Origin: Streptomyces sp. SID13726
Lineage (GTDB): Bacteria; Actinomycetota; Actinomycetes; Streptomycetales; Streptomycetaceae
Length of the DNA stretch: 64,000 nucleotides
NCBI RefSeq assembly: GCF_010548375.1
Contig: NZ_JAAGLY010000007.1
Location: 124,001-188,000, forward strand
Reading direction: 5' to 3'
The position numbers and the translations under genes are program-made. Within the stretch, counting starts at the first letter, position 1. Each line of letters begins with the position of its first letter. Below are positions 7,816 through 15,316 of this stretch, one piece after another. The notes beneath the pieces were generated by a model, which ran no database searches, had not been told where the DNA came from, and saw only the letters and a program-made list of their open reading frames with translations.

Positions 7816-9348
7816 TTACAGGTGGTCGATCCTGAAGTGCGAGAAGGTTGCCGCCCCGGCGTGTCCGCCGCCGACGGGCGCGAGCGCGAACAGGCCGAGC
7901 AGGGCGCCGACCCACCGCCAGGGGGTGGCGGCGAAGACGGGTCCGGAGGGACGCAGGCCCTCGCCGACGTCGTAGAGGAACCGGCATCGGGCCCCCGCGC
8001 CGATCTCGATCCGCAGCCGCGCCCTTCCGGTGGGAGCCGGTCGCGCGTGGTCGGCGTCCCGCTCGTGGTCGGCGACGCCCTCGGCGAACCGGTGCACGAG
8101 GTGGACCGTGCCGTCGGCGTCGCGCTGGAGTCCGATCCAGCCGAACGCGTCGCCGAGGACGGCGAGTCCGGCGCGGGCGCCCGGTTCCTCGCTGTGCAGT
8201 CGCAGTTCCACCTCGACGGCCGCCGGTGTGCCGGGCAGCCGCTGGGTGAGGACGTTCGGGAGTCTGCGCAGGTCGTGGGCGTCGGCCGAGCGGACGCAGG
8301 TGAGTCGCAGGCCGTCGCCCGAGTGGTGGGTGGCCCAGCCGTGCTGCGGGTTGGCGGTCCACTGCCACTGGCGGCCGAAGCGTCCGCCGGGGAAGTCGTC
8401 GTCGGTGGCGGGCGCGGCGGCCGGCTGCGGCGGCAGGTCGGGCTTCTCGTGTACGGCGACGGGGGCGCCGTCGTCGCCGAGCACCGGCCAGCCGTCCTCG
8501 CCCCAGCGCATCGGCTGGAGGTGGACGACCCTGCCGTAGGCGCCCTTCTGCTGGAAGTGCAGGAACCAGTCCTGGCCGGACGGGGTGCGCACCCAGCCGC
8601 CCTGGTGGGGGCCGTTGACGTCGGTGTCCTGCTGCTCCAGGACGACCTTCTCCTCGTAGGGCCCGAAGAACTCGCGGGAGCGTAAGGCACCCTGCCAGCC
8701 GGTCTCGACTCCGCCCGCGGGGGCCAGGATCCAGAACCAGCCGTCGTGCTGGTAGAGCTTGGGGCCTTCGAGGGTGAACCAGCCGGGTATCCGGTCGCCG
8801 TCGACGATCAGCTTGCCCTCGTCGAGGAGTTCACGGCCGTCGGGGTCCATCCGGTGGCCGGTGAGGCGGTTCTTGACGCCGGAGCGGGACTTGGCCCAGG
8901 CGTGCACGAGGTAGGCCTCGCCGGTGTCCTCGTCCCACAGGGGGCAGGCGTCGATCAGGCCCTTGCCCGACTTGAGGAGGTGCGGGCGGGTCCAAGGGCC
9001 CCTGATCTCGGGGGCGTTGATCTGGAAGATGCCCTGGTCGGGGTCGCCCCAGAAGATCCAGAACCGTTCGTCGTGGTGGCGGAGGGAGGGTGCCCAGACT
9101 CCGCAGTCGTGCCGGGGCTTGGTGAACTCCCCCGCCGGTTCCAGGCGTTCGAGGGCGTGGCCGATCAGGGTCCAGTTGACCAGGTCCCGGGAGTGCAGCA
9201 GGGGAAGGCCCGGGACCCGGCCGAAACTGGAGGCGGTGAGGTAGAAGTCGTCGCCGACGCGGACGACGTCGGGGTCGGACCAGTCGGCGTTCAGGATCGG
9301 GTTGGTGTACGTCGTGGCCGGGATGGCGGGCGGGCGCGGGTCCGTCAC
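7816..9348 (-). CDS. Glycoside hydrolase family 43 (arabinan/xylan-active)
   Basis: A 510-residue five-bladed propeller hydrolase without an evident signal peptide, so probably cytoplasmic and acting on imported arabino- or xylo-oligosaccharides from pectin side chains. Catalytic residues fall in NADWSDPDVVR (Asp base), LIDACPLWDED (pKa-modulating Asp) and FTLEGPKLYQ (Glu acid). The last 190 residues form the usual GH43 C-terminal beta-sandwich (TDDDFPGGRFGRQWQW onward). The GTG start at 9348 overlaps the stop of the DUF6807-type gene by four bases (GTGA). The exact activity (arabinofuranosidase, xylosidase or galactanase) cannot be read from the sequence. Confidence 0.93.
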   Translation of the reverse strand: MTDPRPPAIPATTYTNPILNADWSDPDVVRVGDDFYLTASSFGRVPGLPLLHSRDLVNWTLIGHALERLEPAGEFTKPRHDCGVWAPSLRHHDERFWIFWGDPDQGIFQINAPEIRGPWTRPHLLKSGKGLIDACPLWDEDTGEAYLVHAWAKSRSGVKNRLTGHRMDPDGRELLDEGKLIVDGDRIPGWFTLEGPKLYQHDGWFWILAPAGGVETGWQGALRSREFFGPYEEKVVLEQQDTDVNGPHQGGWVRTPSGQDWFLHFQQKGAYGRVVHLQPMRWGEDGWPVLGDDGAPVAVHEKPDLPPQPAAAPATDDDFPGGRFGRQWQWTANPQHGWATHHSGDGLRLTCVRSADAHDLRRLPNVLTQRLPGTPAAVEVELRLHSEEPGARAGLAVLGDAFGWIGLQRDADGTVHLVHRFAEGVADHERDADHARPAPTGRARLRIEIGAGARCRFLYDVGEGLRPSGPVFAATPWRWVGALLGLFALAPVGGGHAGAATFSHFRIDHL

Positions 9349-10190
9349 TGGCTGACCGCCTTCCGTACCAGGGCCGCCACTTCGAGCTTGGGCAGGCGTC
9401 CGTCGGCGACGACGGTGACGATCCGCCGTACGACGGTCTCGCCGGGCGGGACCGGGAGCCGCGCGTCGTGGGCGAGCGAGGAGCCCACGCCCGGGTACTC
9501 GTCGGCGCGCACGAACCAGGGGTCCCTGCGGGTCTGTTCGGTGGCCCCGGCGAAGACGAGCGTCCAGGTGCTGCCCGCGAGGGCGACCCAGTCGGCTCGG
9601 GTGCCGTGGACGGACTCCTCGCCCTCGCGGTCGACGGTGAAGACGTGCGGTGCCTCCCGCTCCTTGCGGGCCCGCCAGAAGAAGCCGCCGTAGGCCGCGC
9701 CGGGGCGGCCGTTGGTGGCCGGGCTGCCGATCGAGAGGGGGTCCTGGGTGACGTTGGTGAGCGAGAAGGTGAAGTCCAACGCCCAGGCTGAGCCGGTCAG
9801 TTCGGTGGCCGCGACGGTACGGCGCTCGCGCAGCAGCTCGGTTCCGGAGGCGACCCAGCGCAGCTCCTCCACGAAGCCGTCCGGGTCGCGGAGCTGGAAG
9901 GAGTTGTGGCGCTGGGCGCCGTGGTTGTCGAGCTCGGTCGGGCCCTGGTCGCGGACGTAGGTGCGCCCGCCCCAGAAGTTGTGCCCCTCGACGTCGGGAA
10001 CGGCGACACCGACGCCGAGGTGGTGGATGTGGTCGGCGGGGCTGAGTTCGGTGACGGCCGCGCCGGCCAGGGTGGTGACGGGGTGCAGATAGGGGCGTGG
10101 GGAGAGCCGGGCGGGCAGCTCGGGCCGGGTGACGTAGCGGCCGACCGGGCGGCCCGCGACACGCAGGACCGGGCAATCGGGGGTCGTCAT
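9345..10190 (-). CDS. DUF6807 (PmoA-like) family protein
   Basis: A 281-residue protein of the family often labelled PmoA-like or DUF6807, found next to Gfo/Idh/MocA oxidoreductases in sugar-utilisation loci. Recognisable features are PYLHPVTTLAG, the His-rich DHIHHLGVGVAV, FWGGRTYV and the galactose-mutarotase-like C-terminal half with TNGRPGAAYGGFFWR. No signal peptide is seen. Both ends are translationally coupled: ATG 10190 overlaps the oxidoreductase stop and the stop overlaps the GH43 start. The family's biochemical role is not established; a part in processing an imported, perhaps oxidised, sugar is suggested by its constant partner. Confidence 0.85.
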   Translation of the reverse strand: MTTPDCPVLRVAGRPVGRYVTRPELPARLSPRPYLHPVTTLAGAAVTELSPADHIHHLGVGVAVPDVEGHNFWGGRTYVRDQGPTELDNHGAQRHNSFQLRDPDGFVEELRWVASGTELLRERRTVAATELTGSAWALDFTFSLTNVTQDPLSIGSPATNGRPGAAYGGFFWRARKEREAPHVFTVDREGEESVHGTRADWVALAGSTWTLVFAGATEQTRRDPWFVRADEYPGVGSSLAHDARLPVPPGETVVRRIVTVVADGRLPKLEVAALVRKAVSQ

Positions 10191-11350
10191 GTGCTCACCT
10201 CGTTCGGTTGGGTCCAGTCGGCGCCCAGTTCGGAGTAGAGGGCGAGGCTGTCGGCGGCGGCCGCGACGAGTCCGTCGACGCCGGGCACGACCCGGCGCTC
10301 CTCGTCGGGGATCAGATGCCAGGCGGTGGCCGGCAGCGGGGTGGGGTCGGGGGCCAGTCGAATCGCCTCGACGACCTTCATGAAGGCGCCGGTCACCTCG
10401 GGGACGACCAGGAGCCCGGCGCCGTCGGTGAGGTGGTCGACCAGGTTCTCCAGCAGGTCCGTGCGGCCGTACTCGGACTCCTCGGGGCCGTGTCCGGCCC
10501 GCTGGAGCAGCACGCGGTCCTGCTTGTACCAGTAGGTGATCCGGCCCCGGCTGCCGTGCACGACGACGTACGGCTCGTCGGGGTCCTCGGCGCACAGGGT
10601 CGCGGCGACGGTGACCGTGAGGCCGGTCGCGGTGGTGACACGGACGCAGGAGGTGTCGTCGGACTCGATGTCGTTGGCGCGCAGCAGTTCGGTCTCGATG
10701 CGGGTGACGTCCTCGGCGCGGCTCGCGTCGCCCAGGGCGAGGGCGGTGGCGACGGCGTGCGCGAGGGGGTTGGTGAGGGCGCCGTCGATGACGTCGACGC
10801 CGTTCATCCGCCGCTTGCCCGCCCAGGGCGCACGCCGGTAGTACGACTCGGGGCGCGCCCAAGCGCCGGCCCCGCCGATCCCGATCAGCTCGCCGATCGC
10901 GCCCTCCTCGACCAGCTCCCGGATCGCGGGCACGGCGTGCGAGCCCAGCGACTGGAAGCCGATCTGGCAGGCGACCCCGGCCGCGGCGACCCCGTCGGCC
11001 ATGCGGCGGAACTCGGCGTACGACGGCGCCGGGGGCTTCTCCAGCAGGATGTGCACCTTGCGGCGGGCCGCTTCGAGCGCCAGGTCCGTGTGGGTCGGGA
11101 TCGGGGTGCAGATCACCGCGATCCGGGCGCCGGTGGAGTCGAGGAGCGCGCCGAAGTCGGCGGACTGCTCGGGCGTGCCCAGCCCTTCGGGGATCTCGTC
11201 GCCGCTCAGCGGGGTCAGCTCGCAGATCCCCGCCAGTCGTACGATCCCCTTGTCCTGCAACCTGCGGATGTTCTCCAGGTGCCAGCGGCCGTGGCCGCGC
11301 GCGCCCGCCAGGACGATGTCCACGGTGCCCGTGGTGTCTTCGCTGTTCAT
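10187..11350 (-). CDS. Gfo/Idh/MocA family oxidoreductase
   Basis: NAD(P)-dependent sugar dehydrogenase-type enzyme, 387 residues. An N-terminal Rossmann fold (VDIVLAGARGHGRWHLENI) is followed by the family signature HILLEKPPAPS with the conserved Lys of the EKP motif, and a C-terminal alpha/beta domain (ANDIESDDTSCVRV). It overlaps the pectate lyase gene upstream and the DUF6807-type gene downstream by ATGA, so the three proteins are made together. The substrate is unknown; context favours a pectin-derived sugar or unsaturated uronate. Confidence 0.9.
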   Translation of the reverse strand: MNSEDTTGTVDIVLAGARGHGRWHLENIRRLQDKGIVRLAGICELTPLSGDEIPEGLGTPEQSADFGALLDSTGARIAVICTPIPTHTDLALEAARRKVHILLEKPPAPSYAEFRRMADGVAAAGVACQIGFQSLGSHAVPAIRELVEEGAIGELIGIGGAGAWARPESYYRRAPWAGKRRMNGVDVIDGALTNPLAHAVATALALGDASRAEDVTRIETELLRANDIESDDTSCVRVTTATGLTVTVAATLCAEDPDEPYVVVHGSRGRITYWYKQDRVLLQRAGHGPEESEYGRTDLLENLVDHLTDGAGLLVVPEVTGAFMKVVEAIRLAPDPTPLPATAWHLIPDEERRVVPGVDGLVAAAADSLALYSELGADWTQPNEVST

Positions 11351-12630
11351 GGCATCCTCCCTGCGCCCGCGCCGCGCGCCACCTGTCGGTCGGCCGCTGC
11401 GGCGCTGTCGATCTTTGTGTGCAGGGTAGGCGTCCAGCCGACGTCCGCCGTGAGATCACGCTCGCTGCCGGAGTTGTAGGCGTTGTGGATGGCGAGAAGG
11501 TCCACCGGATAGCCGTTGAAGAGGGTGCCGCTCTGGTGCAGCGCGGAGCCGTTCCAGCTCTTGACCAGGTCGGCGACCTCGATGTGGCCGGGGGTGTGGA
11601 AGGCGTTGTTCTCCGCGTAGATCCCTGACTCGGTGGAGACGCCGAGCGAGTAGCGGTAGTCGTCGCCTTCCACGAGGTACCGGTTGTTGTAGACGTGCAC
11701 CTGTCCGAAGCGGACGCGCGGCGCGCGCTGTACGACGGACTCGAACTCGTTGTGATGCAGGGTGACCCGGAGTTTTCCGCGGTCGCCGGTGGCCGAGTCA
11801 CCGCTGCCGATGAGCATCGCCTTGTCGTGGTCGGCGAACCGGCTCCAGGAGACGGTGACCAGGTCGGAGCCGTTGGTGATGTCCAGCAGTCCGTCGTGGC
11901 GGAGGTAGTTGCGGGCGAAGAGGGTGGGCTCCTCGGAGTCCGGGTGGCCCTTGTCGCTGAGGGTCACGTGGTCGACCCAGACATGGGTGGCGCCGGTCAG
12001 CCAGATGTTGTCGTACGCCGTCTTCCAGTCGCCGAGGCCGCCGGTGTTGGGCTGCCAGACGGGGAAGCAGTCGTAGGCGTCACGGCTGTCTAGGTTGCGG
12101 ACGATGACGTTGCCGGCGTTCCTGACCTGGAGGCTCGCGCCTTTCAGTACGGCTCCCTTGAGCCCGACGATCGTCGTGTTCGACCCGACGAGCAGCTCGA
12201 CCCGCTCGGCCTGCTTCCTGGCCGAGGCCTGGCGGGCGGCCTCCTGCTCACCGCTGAGCTTGGCGGAGCCCCAGGTGCGGGGGTCGTAGGCGGCGAGGTA
12301 CTTCCTCAGGCTGTAGCCGTCGGTGGCGTAGTCGTCGCAGTCCAGGTGCTCGCCGTCGTCGGTGGTGTTCGCGTCGATCGTCCCGGCGATCCGGATGATC
12401 TTCGGAGTGTCACTGCCGTTGTCGAGGGCGCGGACGAGTCCGGCCCGGTCGGTGACGGTGAAGACGTGCGCCGAGTCGGCGCCGGAACCTCCGGTGGTGC
12501 CTGACCCTGCGGAGGCCCAGCCGTCGTTCAGGGGGAGGGTGTCTCGGCCGATGTCCCGGGTGTCGGCGTGGGCGGGGAGGCAGAGGAGGCCCAACAGGGT
12601 GGTGGCCAGGGCGATGTGACGGAGTCTCAT
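11347..12630 (-). CDS. Secreted pectate lyase (PL1 family)
   Basis: Second stand-alone PL1 enzyme, 427 residues. The signal peptide is MRLRHIALATTLLGLLCLPAHA. The mature chain has GWASAGSGTTGGSG, THVWVDHVTLSDKG, DHDKAMLIGSGDS and RAPRVRFGQVHVYNNRY with the catalytic Arg, matching the layout of the lyase at 2085-3404. The ATG at 12630 overlaps the stop of the preceding unknown ORF, and its stop overlaps the oxidoreductase start, so it lies in the coupled core of the operon. It should act outside the cell on polygalacturonate. Confidence 0.94.
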   Translation of the reverse strand: MRLRHIALATTLLGLLCLPAHADTRDIGRDTLPLNDGWASAGSGTTGGSGADSAHVFTVTDRAGLVRALDNGSDTPKIIRIAGTIDANTTDDGEHLDCDDYATDGYSLRKYLAAYDPRTWGSAKLSGEQEAARQASARKQAERVELLVGSNTTIVGLKGAVLKGASLQVRNAGNVIVRNLDSRDAYDCFPVWQPNTGGLGDWKTAYDNIWLTGATHVWVDHVTLSDKGHPDSEEPTLFARNYLRHDGLLDITNGSDLVTVSWSRFADHDKAMLIGSGDSATGDRGKLRVTLHHNEFESVVQRAPRVRFGQVHVYNNRYLVEGDDYRYSLGVSTESGIYAENNAFHTPGHIEVADLVKSWNGSALHQSGTLFNGYPVDLLAIHNAYNSGSERDLTADVGWTPTLHTKIDSAAAADRQVARGAGAGRMP

Positions 12631-13331
12631 GTCCGGGCCTCCGTGTTGGGGATGGGGGTAGGGGCGGGGTGACGCCGGGGGCCTGGGGCGAAGGCCGGGG
12701 TAGCGGTCGGCTGATACCCGGAGCCTGGGGCGAAGGCCGGGGTAGCGGTCGGCTGATACCCGGGGCCTGGGGCGAAGGCCGGGGTGGAGTACTTCCGGGC
12801 GTCCGCGTCAGGGGCGGGGGCGGGGCGTCTCCGCACATCCGTGCCGGGAGCGGGCCGCTCCCCCGCCGCGTCGGACGCGGAGACGGGCGGCTGCTTCCAC
12901 GCACCCGCGCCCGGAGCCGAGACAGACCGCTTCCACCGACCCGCACCGGGAGCCGAGACAGACCGCTTCCACCCACCCACACCCGAAGCCAAGACACACC
13001 GCTCCCCCACCTGCGCGCCGGAAGCAGAAACGGACCGCTCCCTCACACCCGGCCCCGGAGCGGAGCTGAACCACACCCCCGTGCCAGAACCCGAGACGAC
13101 CCGTTCCTCTACACCCACCAGCTCCCTCGCGGCCGTCTCGATGCCGGCCCTGTCGATGACCACCGCGCTCGCCGTCTCGACACCATCGACGGCCACCCGC
13201 CTCGGCATCCCCGACGTCCTGACGTCGTTCCTCCCCAGGAGCGCACGGCCCACGGCGCGCCCCTCGGCGCGGACGGCGACGTCCGCCAAGCTCAGCGCCA
13301 CACCTCCCAGCACCGTCCGACGGAGTCTCAT
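12627..13331 (-). CDS. Unknown repeat-rich ORF inside the pectin operon
   Basis: A 234-residue reading frame of unknown function. It starts with ATG 13331, overlapping the permease stop, and ends overlapping the pectate lyase start (ATGA at both ends), exactly like its real neighbours. The N-terminus (RLRRTVLGGVALSLA) looks like a Tat or Sec signal. After about residue 85 it becomes low in complexity: WKRSVSAPGAG-type repeats and then three 14-residue repeats of the form TPAFAPGxGYQPTA near the C-terminus. It could be a secreted Pro-rich protein, or the relic of a longer enzyme gene whose body was replaced by repeats. Long open frames also run on the opposite strand, so coding status is uncertain. 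Confidence 0.45.
   Translation of the reverse strand: MRLRRTVLGGVALSLADVAVRAEGRAVGRALLGRNDVRTSGMPRRVAVDGVETASAVVIDRAGIETAARELVGVEERVVSGSGTGVWFSSAPGPGVRERSVSASGAQVGERCVLASGVGGWKRSVSAPGAGRWKRSVSAPGAGAWKQPPVSASDAAGERPAPGTDVRRRPAPAPDADARKYSTPAFAPGPGYQPTATPAFAPGSGYQPTATPAFAPGPRRHPAPTPIPNTEART
12681..12790. repeat. 42-bp tandem repeat, about 2.6 copies
   Basis: GCCTGGGGCGAAGGCCGGGG recurs at 12681, 12723 and 12765, a constant 42-bp period, with the third copy diverging after about 26 bases. The period is a multiple of three and keeps the frame of the overlying unknown ORF. Confidence 0.9.
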
Positions 13332-14224
13332 CCCTTCACCGCCCCCGCGCTGAACCCCGTGATCAGCCACTTCTGGATGAAGGCGAACACGATCACCACG
13401 GGTACCGCCGCGATGATGCCGCCGGCGGCCAGCGCGCCGAGGTCGACGCTGTCCGCGCTCATCAGGGTGTTGAGGCCGACCGGGATCGTCTGCTTGTCCT
13501 GGTTGTTGAGGAACATCAGGGCGAACAGGAAGTGGTTCCAGGAGTGCACGAAGGCGAAGGAGCCGACGGCGATCAACCCCGGCCGCAACAACGGGAGTAC
13601 GACGATCCTGAACGCCGTCAGCCGGTTGCAGCCGTCCACCCAGGCCGCCTCCTCCAGGGAGTACGGCACGTTCTTGATGAAGTTGCTGATCAGGATCATC
13701 GACAGCGGCAGCTGGAACACCGTCTCGGCGATGATGACGCTGCCCAGCGAGTTGATCATCTTCAGCTCGGCGAAGATCTCGAACAGCGGCACCAACAGCA
13801 GGGCGCCGGGCACGAACTGGGAGCACAGCAGCGCCAGCATGAACGCGTTCTTGACCTTGAAGTCGAACCGCGCGAGCGCGTAGCCGCCGGCCAGGGCGAC
13901 CAGGGTCGTCATCACCAGCGTCGCGAGACCGACGTACACACTGTTCTCGAAGTACGTGCCGAACGACCGCTCCGTCCACACCTTCTCGAAGTGGTCGAAG
14001 GTGATCGGCCAGGGCACGAGCGAGGTCGAGCCGGCCGGGCGCAGGGCGAAGAGGAGGATCCAGTAGAAGGGGATCAGGGTGAAGACGAGGTAGATCGACA
14101 GCGGCAGATAGATGTGCCAGCGCGGGACCTCGTCCCAGGATCGGCGGTGCTTCACCGGACGGGTCGGTTCAGGGGTCTCCCGCACAGGCGCGGACACGAC
14201 CTCCGTGGCCTCCTTGGTGATCAC
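13328..14224 (-). CDS. Carbohydrate ABC transporter permease (MalG-type)
   Basis: Inner-membrane permease of 298 residues with six predicted membrane segments, beginning IYLPLSIYLVFTLIPFYWILL. The EAA loop that contacts the ATPase is EEAAWVDGCNRLTAFRIVVLPLL-like (EEAAWVDGC visible near residue 192). The GTG start at 14224 overlaps the stop of the first permease (GTGA). With that permease and the binding lipoprotein at 4332 it should form the pectin-oligomer importer; no ATPase gene is present, as usual for Streptomyces systems sharing MsiK. Confidence 0.93.
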   Translation of the reverse strand: MITKEATEVVSAPVRETPEPTRPVKHRRSWDEVPRWHIYLPLSIYLVFTLIPFYWILLFALRPAGSTSLVPWPITFDHFEKVWTERSFGTYFENSVYVGLATLVMTTLVALAGGYALARFDFKVKNAFMLALLCSQFVPGALLLVPLFEIFAELKMINSLGSVIIAETVFQLPLSMILISNFIKNVPYSLEEAAWVDGCNRLTAFRIVVLPLLRPGLIAVGSFAFVHSWNHFLFALMFLNNQDKQTIPVGLNTLMSADSVDLGALAAGGIIAAVPVVIVFAFIQKWLITGFSAGAVKG

Positions 14225-15156
14225 TTGGCCTCCCTTCCGAACTTGCTGAGCCGCAGGTAGACCATCGAGCAGAAGAGCAGGATCACGAACGCGACCGTGG
14301 TCAGGGCGGACGCGTAGCCGAAGTTGTGGGCGTCGACGCTGGTGTTGGCGATGTAGAGGGGCAGAGTCGTGGTCTCACCCGCCGGGCCGCCGCCGGTCAA
14401 CGTGTAGAGCAGGTCTACGTTGTTGAACTCCCACACCGCCCGCAGCAGCGTGGACAGGATGATCGCGTCCTTGAGGTGCGGCAGCGTGATGTGCCAGAAC
14501 TGCTTGACCTTGCTGGCCCCGTCGACCTCGGCGGCCTCGTACAGGTCCTTCGAGACGGACTGGAGGTCGGCGAGGATGAGGATCGCGAAGAAGGGGACCC
14601 CTCGCCACAGGTCGGCGACGACCGCCGCCGAGAACACGGTCGAGGTGTCCGACAGCCAGCTGGTGCCGTAGGAGCCGATGCCCATGTCGGCGAGGTAACG
14701 GGTGACGCCCGTCTGGGAGTTGTAGAGCAGAACCCAGATCGCGGAGGTCAGCACACCGGAGACGGCCCACGGGGAGAAGACGAGCGCGCGGCCCACCGCC
14801 CGGCCCACGAAGGTCTGGTTGACGATCAGCGCGAGCGCGAGGCCGAACAGCAGCTGGAGTCCGACCTCCACGATGACCCACTTGGCGCTGAAGGTCAGCG
14901 TGTCCCAGAACTGCGGGTCCTTGGTGAAGATCTGGACGAAGTTGTCGAAGCCCGCGTAGCCGTTCCGCCATGGCTTGGTGGGGTTGTAGTTCTGGAGGCT
15001 GTAGTAGAAGACGCTGAGGACCGGGTAGGCGATGAAGCCCAGCATCAGCAGGGCCGCCGGCGCGATCAGCAGGTACGGGAGCCTGCGGGGCGTGGCGGAG
15101 GCACGGCGTCGCCGGGGTGGCGCGGGCGGCTTCGCCACGGCTGCGGCTTGGGCCAT
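14221..15156 (-). CDS. Carbohydrate ABC transporter permease (MalF-type)
   Basis: First gene of the pectin operon: a 311-residue membrane permease. ATG 15156 is chosen because a GGAG site precedes it and the Arg/Pro-rich N-terminus (PPRRRRASATPRR) leads directly into the first membrane helix LPYLLIAPAALLMLGF. The EAA loop reads YEAAEVDGASKVKQFWHITLP (EAAEVDGAS). It is followed without a gap by the second permease. A LacI-type near-palindrome lies 33 bp upstream, making this the likely regulated promoter of the operon. Confidence 0.93.
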   Translation of the reverse strand: MAQAAAVAKPPAPPRRRRASATPRRLPYLLIAPAALLMLGFIAYPVLSVFYYSLQNYNPTKPWRNGYAGFDNFVQIFTKDPQFWDTLTFSAKWVIVEVGLQLLFGLALALIVNQTFVGRAVGRALVFSPWAVSGVLTSAIWVLLYNSQTGVTRYLADMGIGSYGTSWLSDTSTVFSAAVVADLWRGVPFFAILILADLQSVSKDLYEAAEVDGASKVKQFWHITLPHLKDAIILSTLLRAVWEFNNVDLLYTLTGGGPAGETTTLPLYIANTSVDAHNFGYASALTTVAFVILLFCSMVYLRLSKFGREAK

Positions 15157-15188
15157 GACAGGGGCTCCGTTCTGGGTACGGTCGTACG

Positions 15189-15200
15189 GGAAGCGCTTTC
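15189..15200. promoter_or_regulatory. Operator candidate upstream of pectin operon
   Basis: GGAAGCGCTTTC is a 12-bp near-palindrome (five of six symmetric pairs) with the same AAGCGCTT core as the sites at 7752 and 17258, placed 33 bp before the first permease start. Position and shape fit a LacI-family repressor site controlling the operon; no such repressor gene lies immediately adjacent. Confidence 0.5.
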
Positions 15201-15253
15201 TCGATATGCGGAGGTCGGCCCCTGTTCGCGGTACGGGGTGCCTCTTGCTGTTG

Positions 15254-15306
15254 TGCGGCGGGTGCGGGTGGGTTGTGGCTGGTCGCGCAGTTCCCCGCGC
15301 CCCTGA
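15254..15306. repeat. Dispersed intergenic repeat, copy 2 (inverted)
   Basis: Reverse-complement copy of the element at 4256, with core GGCTGGTCGCGCAGTTCCCC and a GCGCCCCTGAG flank. It lies between the stop of the dehydratase gene (15317) and the promoter region of the pectin operon, a position suitable for a terminator. Confidence 0.8.
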
Positions 15307-15316
15307 GTGGGCCCGG

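Noticed and set aside
5182..8685. Very long plus-strand open frame opposite the binding-protein, lyase-esterase and GH43 genes
   Set aside because: Its product is low-complexity Val/Gly/Arg-rich with no domain, and the opposite strand has clear family motifs throughout; it is a by-product of high GC content.
12669..13883. Plus-strand 404-codon frame over the 42-bp repeats
   Set aside because: Its first third is only the repeat in another frame and the remainder is antisense to the permease gene.
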